Below, piece by piece: positions 1 to 5,806 of a stretch of DNA of 11,902 nucleotides; the first letter of the stretch is position 1, and the number at the start of each line of letters is the position of its first letter. This DNA comes from an uncultured Ruminococcus sp. GTDB lineage: Bacteria; Bacillota; Clostridia; Oscillospirales; Ruminococcaceae. A program made the position numbers and the translations under genes. The stretch covers positions 1 through 11,902 of the forward strand of contig CAMWRL010000047.1 of assembly GCA_947176685.1 (NCBI GenBank). Reading direction: 5' to 3'. The notes beneath the pieces were generated by a model, which made no database searches, was not told the DNA's origin, and worked only from the letters and a program-made list of their open reading frames with translations.

Positions 1-24
1 GATTCCCATAATTATATTATAACC

Positions 25-53
25 AAAAAAAGACGGGGAAACCGTCTTTTTTT
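25..53 (-). terminator. Rho-independent terminator at the end of the birA/orphan unit
   Basis: An 11-base-pair stem pairs 26-36 (AAAAAAGACGG) with 42-52 (CCGTCTTTTTT) around a GGAAA loop. The A-run on one side and T-run on the other let it work in both directions. It lies about 20 bases beyond the stop of the minus-strand gene at 75-395, so it most likely ends the minus-strand transcript coming from birA and the orphan gene. Whether it also ends a plus-strand gene from outside the window cannot be seen. Confidence 0.85.
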
Positions 54-74
54 GCGAATGTAAAAATTTTTTTA

Positions 75-395
75 TTAAAATTCAAGACAAAGTTCTGTAT
101 CACATTCAATCGCATAATTTAAAGCGGTTAAAAATAATGGATACCTTTTTCCGAACGACTTAATCATTTGCTTTACAGAAGCAAAATATTCATTAGGAAT
201 AATTTCTTCTTCATATTCTTCAATCCATAAATCAAACTTATCATTAAGCAAATCGAAAAAACCGTCTGAAATCATAGAGTTAAATTCTTTCCGTGAAAGA
301 ATAAAGTATTTTAATCTATCAATTTTAGAGACATCATTTTCATAATCTGAAACGCCCTGTTCATCAATCGGAACTACTAAAATTTTATCCTTCAA
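75..395 (-). CDS. Hypothetical acidic small protein, 106 aa
   Basis: I do not recognise this protein. It is 106 residues, acidic, with no membrane segment or signal peptide, so it is probably cytoplasmic. The middle carries a dense acidic stretch (IEEYEEEIIPNEY, about residues 58-70). Small acidic proteins of this style occur among immunity proteins of contact-dependent or secreted toxin systems, but I see no toxin gene next to it, so that is only a suggestion. The start is uncertain: the best candidate is a TTG at 395, preceded by a weak AAAGTGA-like site, and no in-frame ATG lies near it. The gene follows birA on the same strand after a 72-base gap and ends just before the hairpin terminator at 25-53. 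A sampled 60-base stretch is about 32 percent GC, against about 52 percent in birA, which suggests a different origin. Confidence 0.6.
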   Translation of the reverse strand: MKDKILVVPIDEQGVSDYENDVSKIDRLKYFILSRKEFNSMISDGFFDLLNDKFDLWIEEYEEEIIPNEYFASVKQMIKSFGKRYPLFLTALNYAIECDTELCLEF

Positions 396-467
396 TAAAT
401 CACTTTCATTCTTTATTATTATCTGTATCAGTGATATTATTTCCTGTCTTTTCAGACGGGGCGAACG

Positions 468-1451
468 TCACTCTATAACCCGGCAAAGGCTTGCTTCACC
501 GGAACTTAAATGTTTTATAGTACCATCGGGGAGTTTTATTATAAGATTTGCGTTATCGTCAATGCCCTCCGCAAAAGCTATTACAGTATTGCCGTTTACA
601 TTAGCTGTTATGGTGTTGCCGGTAAGAAATTCACGGTTTCTGTATTCTCTGATGTAGTTTCGGGACTCAATTTCTGACAGGTATCTTTCAAGGCTGTTGA
701 GGACTTCCGCACATAGCCTGTTGCGGTCAATTTTAAGTCCTGTCTCGTCCTCAACCGAAGTTGCCGATACCCTCAGGTCACGGCTGAAACTTCCCTCAGC
801 ACTGCGGACGTTTATTCCGATTCCTATAACCGCATAGTCAAGCGATTTCATTTCCATACCCAGCGAAGCTTCCGTAAGTATGCCGCATATTTTTCTGCCG
901 TTCATATAAAGGTCGTTAACCCATTTTATTTTAACGTCCGAATGGCACAATTCCTCGACAGCTCCGGCAACCGCACAGGCGGCTGCGGAAGTTATCAGCG
1001 AAGCGGTTTCAAGGTCGAAGTCCGGACGTATTATCACGGTCATATAAAGCCCCTTGCCTTTGGGCGATACAAAAGTCCTGCCCAGTCTGCCCTTGCCGGA
1101 AGACTGCGTATCAGCAATTACTACTGTACCGTGTTCAGCACCGGAAACCGCTGTTTCTTTGGCATAATTATTCGTTGAATCTGTTTCGTCAAGAATTATG
1201 ATATTTTTTCCGAAACTTTCGGTTTTAAGTGAAGCCCTTATAAGTTTTTCTGAGAGACGGTTATTTACAGCAGAAATCCGGTAGCCCTTTGAAGTTACCG
1301 CCTCAATTAGATAGCCCTCTGTTTCAAGAGACCTGACGGCTTTCCATACAGCGTTGCGGCTTACGCCGATTTTTTCGGCAAGCATAGCTCCGGAAATATA
1401 CTCCCCGTCAGACTCTGCCAGAGTTTCAAGAAGTGTTTCTTTAACGTTCAT
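468..1451 (-). CDS. birA: Bifunctional biotin--[acetyl-CoA-carboxylase] ligase / biotin repressor BirA
   Basis: This enzyme activates biotin with ATP to biotinoyl-AMP and transfers it to the lysine of biotin carboxyl carrier domains; the form with an N-terminal DNA-binding domain also represses biotin genes. The 327 residues are the normal full length. A winged helix-turn-helix of HTH_11 type spans about residues 4-58 (AEKIGVSRNAVWKAVRSLETEGY). The catalytic core begins at the DETDSTN motif (88-94). It contains the adenylate-binding loop SSGKGRLGR (117-125), KWVNDLY (176-182), the lysine of GRKICGIL (187) and GIGINV (210-215), and is followed by a small C-terminal SH3-like domain. The ATG at 1451 has an AAGGTGG ribosome site and lies 15 bases after the glycosyltransferase stop, so it is read as the fourth gene of the minus-strand unit. 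No biotin operator or biotin gene was seen here, so its DNA targets lie elsewhere. Confidence 0.97.
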   Translation of the reverse strand: MNVKETLLETLAESDGEYISGAMLAEKIGVSRNAVWKAVRSLETEGYLIEAVTSKGYRISAVNNRLSEKLIRASLKTESFGKNIIILDETDSTNNYAKETAVSGAEHGTVVIADTQSSGKGRLGRTFVSPKGKGLYMTVIIRPDFDLETASLITSAAACAVAGAVEELCHSDVKIKWVNDLYMNGRKICGILTEASLGMEMKSLDYAVIGIGINVRSAEGSFSRDLRVSATSVEDETGLKIDRNRLCAEVLNSLERYLSEIESRNYIREYRNREFLTGNTITANVNGNTVIAFAEGIDDNANLIIKLPDGTIKHLSSGEASLCRVIE

Positions 1452-1466
1452 AGAAAGAAAACCACC

Positions 1467-2648
1467 TTATTTATTATTTGTTATCCTGTTGAAAAAGTCA
1501 ATGTATTTTTCTGTTACCGTGTCACGGCTGAAATTGTCCTTTACGTACTGACAGCCGTTAAGACCCATTTTTTCGGAAATATCCCTGTTTGTCAGAACAT
1601 AGTCCGTACATGCTTCAAACTCCGGATAGCTGCTGAAATACAGTCCGCCGTCCGACTGCAAAACAAAGTTTCTTGTAACTTCGCATTTTTCGTGAACCAG
1701 CACCGGACGTTTACAGAGCCAGCTTTCCATAATGACAAGCGAAAAACTTTCATTAACTGACGGCTGACACAGAAACTCGCCTGCACTCATAGCGTTGTAC
1801 TTGTCCTGCTCCGAAATGTATCCCAAATCAATTATATTGTATGCACGGATTTTCCTGCCGCCGCCCGTCATAACAAGCCTTAGATTACTGTTTTTCCGCT
1901 TAACGTATTCGGCATAGTATCTTATAAGCGTATCAATATTTTTTCCGCTGTCCTTTCTGCCGGAGTACAATATAAAAGGTTCACTGATATTGTATTTTTT
2001 GCGGAAATTCTCCGGATTCGCCTTGATGTCCGTATTCATTCCTATACCTGCTGTAAGTGTCCGGACGTTTTTCAGGTTGTAGATTTTTTCAGCAAGATTC
2101 TTTTCAGGTTCTGAATTGAAAATCATTCCGGCAATTTCCGGGAAAAGTTTCCTGAAGTGTTTCATATAAGCGTAAGGTTCGTCATGCAGACACGGAATCA
2201 ATACAGATTTTTCCGGAAAAAGCCTCATACCCCAGTAAGTTGTGCCAAACATATACGGTACAAATACAAACAGTGAGTAATTATCAGAGTTTTCACGCAT
2301 ATAACGATAAAGCCCATTACTGTTAATCATCTCACGCAGGAAAACTTTTTCCTCATCATAATTTACCGGAATGTTATTCATAAACTTAAAATTCACATAA
2401 TCAAAATCGCCTGTATTGCGTTTTCGGACGCTGAAACGTCTTACAGGAATGTTATTCCGGTTAAAATAAACGCCCTCTTTGTAGTAATTCTGATTCCAGT
2501 CCGAACGGAACTCTTTAGCACATGTTGTCAGTATTTCAAGTGGGATATTTTTTCTGTGCAGTTCAGCCGTAAGGTCACGCAGCATATTTTCAGCACCGCC
2601 CGAAATATCGTCGCCGTACCATGGTATAACAAAACCGATTTTTTTCAT
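1467..2648 (-). CDS. GT4-type glycosyltransferase, 393 aa
   Basis: This is a probable GT-B fold, retaining glycosyltransferase that adds a sugar from a nucleotide-sugar donor to a growing glycan at the cytoplasmic face of the membrane. The N-terminal domain opens with a beta strand and a glycine loop (IGFVIPWYGDDISGGAE, 4-20), typical of family GT4 acceptor domains. The C-terminal donor domain shows FILYSGRKDSGKN (225-237), a following LVMTGGG strand, and an E-x7-E-like pair at Glu300 and Glu308 (ESFSLVIME) for donor binding. There is no signal peptide. The donor and acceptor cannot be told from sequence. The start ATG lies 2 bases after the stop of the preceding glycosyltransferase and uses a GGTGA site 6 bases upstream, so the two genes are probably translated together. 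Assignment to GT4 is from motifs only. Confidence 0.88.
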   Translation of the reverse strand: MKKIGFVIPWYGDDISGGAENMLRDLTAELHRKNIPLEILTTCAKEFRSDWNQNYYKEGVYFNRNNIPVRRFSVRKRNTGDFDYVNFKFMNNIPVNYDEEKVFLREMINSNGLYRYMRENSDNYSLFVFVPYMFGTTYWGMRLFPEKSVLIPCLHDEPYAYMKHFRKLFPEIAGMIFNSEPEKNLAEKIYNLKNVRTLTAGIGMNTDIKANPENFRKKYNISEPFILYSGRKDSGKNIDTLIRYYAEYVKRKNSNLRLVMTGGGRKIRAYNIIDLGYISEQDKYNAMSAGEFLCQPSVNESFSLVIMESWLCKRPVLVHEKCEVTRNFVLQSDGGLYFSSYPEFEACTDYVLTNRDISEKMGLNGCQYVKDNFSRDTVTEKYIDFFNRITNNK

Positions 2649-2650
2649 AA

Positions 2651-3712
2651 TTATTCACCGTTTATAAAGTCAGTCAGTATTTTTCGGAAAAGATTTCCGG
2701 TTTTTCTGTACGAAAAATCAGACAGTCTTTTTTTCTGTTTTTCCAGAATATCTTTCCGTAAATCATTGTCGTTCATTATCCGGAAAATATTTTCAGCGGC
2801 ATAAACTGGATTATTTTCAGGCAGAAGCACACCGCTTTCTCCGAGAGTACCGCCGACTGCTCCGGCATCAAGTGCGACTATCGGAACGCCAAAAAACATT
2901 GCTTCAACAAGCGGTACGCAAAAACCCTCGTGCTGACTCATACATAGAAAAATATCCGCCGCCCGATAATACGCAAGAATTTCATCAAATGTAACATGTC
3001 CCGTAAATATAACATCGTCAAGTCCAAGGATTTCCGTATATTTTTTCAGGCGGTTGTAATAGTTTTCCGTTCCTGTCCACGAACCTACAAGAATAAGTCG
3101 GGATTTGGGATTTATTTTTTTGTAACAGTAAAATGCTTTAATAACATCTTCCTGTTTTTTATTGGGAGCGATTCGACCTACAAAAATAATATTAACCCAC
3201 CCGTCAGAATACTTGTTTATTATATACTGGTTCGGAGCTTCTCTGTAGTCACGGAAAGGTATCAGCACGGGACGTACCTTTATCGGACATCTGTAACCGT
3301 ATTCAATAAGCTGAGATTTATTGTATTCGGAATCTGCAAGGCACAAATCAAAAGTCCTGTTCATATGTTCAAGTCCCATATAGCCGTAACTCGTGAGTGC
3401 AAACAATTCACGGCTGTACGGTCTGAAAAAATCTGGCGGAGTAATGTTGTGATAAACCATTATTTTACGGCAGACGGTGCGATTAAGCGAAAAATTAATA
3501 TCAGTACCTGTTGACATATGATAGATTATAATATCATCGGGTGAAATTTTTTTTATAGTCCGGACGTTTTTTACAGGGAGATTTTTTCCGACAGTTTCGG
3601 CATAGATTTCCGTATCAAGTCCCATTGATTTTATTACTTTGTCAAGTGCCAGTGCGTCATTGCTTACTGCATCGCCGTATGAAACTGTCGGCAACAGTTG
3701 TATGATTTTCAT
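2651..3712 (-). CDS. GT4-type glycosyltransferase, 353 aa
   Basis: This is a second GT-B fold glycosyltransferase, distinct in sequence from its downstream partner. The N-terminus (MKIIQLLPTVSYGDAVSND) carries the glycine loop of GT4 acceptor domains. The donor domain has IIFVGRIAPNKKQED near residues 175-189, a LILVGSW strand, and HEGFCVPLVEAM with the E-x7-E pair near 262 and 270, followed by GVPIVALDAGAVGGTLGESGVLL, all characteristic of the family. An ATG at 3718 would overlap the upstream stop by 4 bases (ATGA) and add two residues. I prefer the ATG at 3712 because its GGTGA site is 6 bases away, whereas for 3718 it directly abuts the start. The next gene begins with the same arrangement. 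It probably acts with the neighbouring glycosyltransferase on one surface glycan; donor and acceptor are unknown. Confidence 0.88.
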   Translation of the reverse strand: MKIIQLLPTVSYGDAVSNDALALDKVIKSMGLDTEIYAETVGKNLPVKNVRTIKKISPDDIIIYHMSTGTDINFSLNRTVCRKIMVYHNITPPDFFRPYSRELFALTSYGYMGLEHMNRTFDLCLADSEYNKSQLIEYGYRCPIKVRPVLIPFRDYREAPNQYIINKYSDGWVNIIFVGRIAPNKKQEDVIKAFYCYKKINPKSRLILVGSWTGTENYYNRLKKYTEILGLDDVIFTGHVTFDEILAYYRAADIFLCMSQHEGFCVPLVEAMFFGVPIVALDAGAVGGTLGESGVLLPENNPVYAAENIFRIMNDNDLRKDILEKQKKRLSDFSYRKTGNLFRKILTDFINGE

Positions 3713-3714
3713 AT

Positions 3715-4107
3715 TCATTCACCATAGAGGTCTTTTATAAGACGATTGTTTTCTGCTTCAAGCTTTTCAATGCGTTTTATAAGTTTTTTCTGGGTATTAC
3801 GGAGCGAAGTTACAGCCGCCTCCGCCGAAGCGTTGAAATCATTCTGTTCGTCAACAATCGGCTCTGTATAAAATTTAATTATTTTCCGGACGGCTTTTTT
3901 CAGAAATACTTTTATTTTTTTTCCGTGAATCTGTCTGTATGAGTGTATATAGCAATATGACCGCATTTCAGAAATAGCGTCATCTGGATTTTCGGGGACT
4001 GCTGAACCGGCATTCCGTGTATACGGGACGTCCTCAAAGTCCGGAATATCCTTTGCGGCAAGCTTTATACCGGACATTATTTCAGTTATATTTATAGAAT
4101 TATTCAT
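3715..4107 (-). CDS. Small coiled-coil protein of glycan-cluster type, 130 aa
   Basis: No enzymatic domain is visible. The N-terminus (NITEIMSGIKLAAKDI...FEDVPY) and the middle (KKAVRKIIKFYTEPIVDEQNDFN, about 69-92) resemble the non-catalytic N-terminal region that I recall from clostridial methyltransferases and glycosyltransferases of polysaccharide clusters; this is memory of the family, not a search result. The C-terminal 35 residues (SLRNTQKKLIKRIEKLEAENNRLIKDL) form a good heptad coiled coil. It is probably cytoplasmic, and could be a scaffold or partner of the two glycosyltransferases behind it. The open frame extends upstream to 4230, but I chose the ATG at 4107: it has an AGAGG site 8 bases upstream, and the longer form would run through the consensus promoter at 4142-4170. 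It is the first gene of the minus-strand unit. Confidence 0.82.
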   Translation of the reverse strand: MNNSINITEIMSGIKLAAKDIPDFEDVPYTRNAGSAVPENPDDAISEMRSYCYIHSYRQIHGKKIKVFLKKAVRKIIKFYTEPIVDEQNDFNASAEAAVTSLRNTQKKLIKRIEKLEAENNRLIKDLYGE

Positions 4108-4141
4108 AATTTCAACCTCTTTAAAAAATTTGGTTTGTCTT

Positions 4142-4170
4142 ATTATAACATAGTTGACAAAAAGTGTCAA
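4142..4170 (-). promoter_or_regulatory. Perfect-consensus sigma-A promoter of the glycan/birA unit
   Basis: Read on the minus strand there is TTGACA (4165-4170), a spacer of exactly 17 bases, and TATAAT (4142-4147). This is an exact match to the housekeeping consensus. Transcription should start near 4135, giving a short leader of about 28 bases before the ATG at 4107. The -35 box is one arm of a 6-base inverted repeat (see 4154-4170). Confidence 0.88.
4154..4170. repeat. Inverted repeat overlapping the -35 box (possible operator)
   Basis: TTGACA (4154-4159) and TGTCAA (4165-4170) are perfect inverted arms separated by AAAAG. One arm is the -35 element of the minus-strand promoter and the other lies inside its spacer. 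A dimeric regulator bound here would block RNA polymerase. The short arms and AT-rich background mean that chance is possible; no second copy was seen. Confidence 0.45.
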
Positions 4171-4223
4171 GGATAACACTGAGGGGATATTTTTTTGTAT
4201 AACACAAATTGTTGCCATAAGTC

Positions 4224-4253
4224 TTGACAAAATCCGTTGTTGTAGTATATAAT
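4224..4253 (+). promoter_or_regulatory. Sigma-A promoter of the cysE-cysS operon
   Basis: TTGACA (4224-4229) and TATAAT (4248-4253) are separated by 18 bases. Both boxes match the consensus; the spacer is one base longer than ideal. Transcription should start around 4260, just before the T-box stem I. The promoter is divergent to the one at 4142-4170, with about 53 bases between the two -35 boxes. Confidence 0.82.
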
Positions 4254-4261
4254 ATTATAAG

Positions 4262-4511
4262 CAATATTTGTAAAGGCGTAGCAGTCAGAGTAACTTTTTA
4301 TAAAAGTTTTCCAGAGAGTGTCGGGACGGTGTGACGGCACAGACTTTAACAAGCGAAGTGCGGCTGTCAGCTTTGCGGAGGAAATAACAGTATTCCGCAA
4401 CGTAAAACCTTCGTTACAGGTCAATGAGTTATAAATCGGAGTGGAACAGCGTTACAATACGCCTCTGGAGTGTATTATTTTTGCGTACACTCCGGAGGCT
4501 GAATCTTTTTT
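4262..4511 (+). ncRNA. T-box riboswitch, cysteine (UGC) specifier
   Basis: This leader binds tRNA-Cys and lets transcription proceed when the tRNA is uncharged. Stem I is closed by pairings such as 4272-4275 with 4371-4374 and CAGTC 4282-4286 with GGCTG 4362-4366. The AGTA motif (4289-4292) faces the specifier loop, where GAAG is followed by TGC at 4359-4361, a cysteine codon. The distal AGAGAG bulge sequence is at 4313-4318. A further hairpin pairs 4375-4379 with 4394-4398. The antiterminator is complete: CGGAG 4437-4441 pairs with CTCTG 4463-4467, the bulge TGGAACA is 4442-4448, and GCGT 4449-4452 pairs with ACGC 4459-4462. The bulge UGGA would pair with UCCA, which fits the U73 discriminator of tRNA-Cys. 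It controls cysE and, by read-through, cysS. This whole gene-free stretch (4108-4526) is explained by two promoters and this leader. Confidence 0.93.
4461..4511 (+). terminator. T-box-controlled attenuator terminator
   Basis: A 14-base-pair stem pairs 4461-4474 with 4486-4499 (one U-G pair, loop of 11 bases) and is followed, after a 6-base spacer, by six T at 4506-4511. Its 5' arm shares 4461-4467 with the 3' strands of the T-box antiterminator, so the two folds exclude each other. With charged tRNA-Cys this terminator should form and stop transcription before cysE. Confidence 0.9.
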
Positions 4512-4526
4512 GAAGGAGGAAAAGAC

Positions 4527-5174
4527 TTGTTTGAATATATAAAGAGAGATATCAGGCTTATAAAAGAACGTGACCCGGCGGTTCATAGTACGCTTGAAAT
4601 ACTGCTAACTTATCCCAGTCTTACGGCAATAAGAAGTTACCGTATCGCCCACTGTTTTTATAAGAAGAAAATGTTTACGGTTGCAAGGATAATTTCGCAG
4701 CGTGCCAGAAGAAAAACCGGAATTGAAATACATCCTGGTGCAAAAATCGGTAAGGGACTTTTTATAGACCACGGAATGGGCGTTGTAATAGGCGAAACTA
4801 CTGTAATCGGTGATAACTGTCTGCTGTATCAGGGTGTAACCCTCGGCGGTACGGGCAAGGACAAGGGAAAACGTCATCCCACGCTTGGAAACAACGTCCT
4901 TGTGGGAGCAGGTGCGAGAGTTTTAGGTCCATTCAAGGTCGGAAACAACGTCAAGATTGCCGCAAACGCCGTTGTACTGAACGAGATTCCCGACAACTGT
5001 ACGGCGGTAGGCGTTCCGGCAAGAATCGTAAGGCGCAACGGCAGAAAAATATGTCCGGACGTCTGCGAGGAAATAGACCAGATACACATTCCCGACCCAG
5101 TATCGCAGGAATTGTGCCGTTTGAGTGCGGAAGTCGAAAGACTGAAAAAGGAATTTTCAGATATGAAAAAATAA
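4527..5174 (+). CDS. cysE: Serine O-acetyltransferase CysE
   Basis: This enzyme transfers acetyl from acetyl-CoA to L-serine, giving O-acetylserine, the committed step of cysteine synthesis. The 215 residues match the short Gram-positive form. A helical N-terminal region (about 1-60) precedes the left-handed beta helix of hexapeptide repeats (about 65-165). Asp81 and His82 in FIDHGMGVVIGE and His117 in KRHPTLG correspond to the catalytic Asp157, His158 and His193 of the E. coli enzyme. GVTLGGTGKDKGK and GVPARIV are further signatures. The C-terminal tail (about 172-215) ends in a short coiled coil. The start is TTG at 4527, fixed by AAGGAGGA at 4513-4520, 6 bases upstream. Expression is under the cysteine T-box immediately before it, so the enzyme is made when tRNA-Cys is uncharged. 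Confidence 0.96.
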   Translation: MFEYIKRDIRLIKERDPAVHSTLEILLTYPSLTAIRSYRIAHCFYKKKMFTVARIISQRARRKTGIEIHPGAKIGKGLFIDHGMGVVIGETTVIGDNCLLYQGVTLGGTGKDKGKRHPTLGNNVLVGAGARVLGPFKVGNNVKIAANAVVLNEIPDNCTAVGVPARIVRRNGRKICPDVCEEIDQIHIPDPVSQELCRLSAEVERLKKEFSDMKK

Positions 5175-5178
5175 AATA

Positions 5179-5215
5179 TTCCTGCCGGTGTTTGCGGAAA
5201 AAATACCGGCAGGAA
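5179..5215 (+). other. Intercistronic hairpin after cysE
   Basis: TTCCTGCCGGT (5179-5189) and ACCGGCAGGAA (5205-5215) form an 11-base-pair perfect stem around a 15-base loop, 4 bases after the cysE stop. No T-run follows on the plus strand (AGAAAAAATAA comes next), so it is not a classic terminator in the operon direction. It may stabilise the cysE part of the message or mark a processing site. On the minus strand a T-rich stretch follows it, so it could stop antisense transcripts. Confidence 0.6.
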
Positions 5216-5263
5216 AGAAAAAATAATTTTGTGTGACAAAAGTAAAAAGGAGTTTTGAATAAT

Positions 5264-5782
5264 ATGTCTGCATTTTTTAATTTCGGACTTGAATACATAC
5301 GTTTCCGTGAAAGACAGATTGAAGGCATCATCAACTATATGCAGTATGACCTGAAAATGGACAGAGATGATATTTCTGTACCGCCGGAAAGAATGACAAT
5401 CAGTTACGGCGTTTCCGACAAGACACGCAGAATACGTGCGTCAATTCTGGAATGGAGCAGTTTTCATAACGGAAACTTTTTTGACGAAACAGACGAATAC
5501 AACGATATTGAAATAATCATATCAATTGACAACAATTTCTTTACCGCAAGGGGTGTAAGAAGCTGCGACACAGGCACTATATCAGAAATTGATTTTCCGC
5601 ATGGTGTTCCCGATGAGCGTTATTCGTGGGACTGGTACGAACAACTTGCATATCAGGCAGGACGGCTTCTGACTGATACGGGCAAGCTGGCAGAGTTTTC
5701 AGCCCGTGAAAATGAAAAGGAAGATAATTTCAGCCTTTTCCGCTTTGAAAAAGAAACCCTTGCAAAATATCAGAATTTATAA
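5264..5782 (+). CDS. Unrecognised protein between cysE and cysS, 172 aa
   Basis: I do not recognise this protein. It has 172 residues, no signal peptide and no hydrophobic membrane segment, so it is probably cytoplasmic. Features seen are an aromatic and charged N-terminus (FNFGLEYIRFRERQIEGIINYMQYDL), a beta-rich middle (DIEIIISIDNNFFTARGVRS, about 81-100), a tryptophan-rich SWDWYEQLAYQAGRLL segment (about 121-136) and a charged C-terminus. It has only one cysteine (about 101), so a metal or disulfide role based on cysteines is unlikely. A TTG at 5255 is also in frame, but AAGGAG at 5247-5252 is only 2 bases from it and 11 bases from the ATG at 5264, so I prefer the ATG. It lies in the T-box operon, 24 bases before cysS, so it should rise when cysteine is short; its role is unknown. 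Confidence 0.82.
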   Translation: MSAFFNFGLEYIRFRERQIEGIINYMQYDLKMDRDDISVPPERMTISYGVSDKTRRIRASILEWSSFHNGNFFDETDEYNDIEIIISIDNNFFTARGVRSCDTGTISEIDFPHGVPDERYSWDWYEQLAYQAGRLLTDTGKLAEFSARENEKEDNFSLFRFEKETLAKYQNL

Positions 5783-5806
5783 TTTTTTCCAAAGGAGCAG
5801 TTCAAT

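Noticed and set aside
396..467. Possible promoter or terminator between birA and the orphan gene
   Set aside because: Only a 4-base stem (GTCT-GAAA-AGAC) without a T-run and no acceptable -35/-10 pair were found.
2996..3514. Plus-strand open frame of 172 codons inside the glycosyltransferase
   Set aside because: It is antisense to a clear GT4 gene and its translation has low complexity and no family resemblance.
4108..4230. Longer form of the coiled-coil protein starting at 4230
   Set aside because: It would run through the consensus promoter at 4142-4170 and lacks a ribosome site; the ATG at 4107 has AGAGG at good spacing.
4167..4424. Open frame on the minus strand across the cysE leader
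   Set aside because: It lies over the T-box stem I and the plus-strand promoter, has no supporting ribosome site and resembles no protein; the RNA explains the sequence.
4108..4526. BirA operator (TTAAC-type dyad) near birA's own promoter
   Set aside because: The only dyad there, TTGACA-AAAAG-TGTCAA, has neither the half-sites nor the long spacer of known biotin operators.
1018..5062. Repeated TCCGGACGT 9-mer (near 1020, 2060, 3558 and 5053)
   Set aside because: All copies lie inside genes, mostly coding Asn/Asp-Val-Arg-Thr or similar, and fit local codon use rather than a regulatory repeat.
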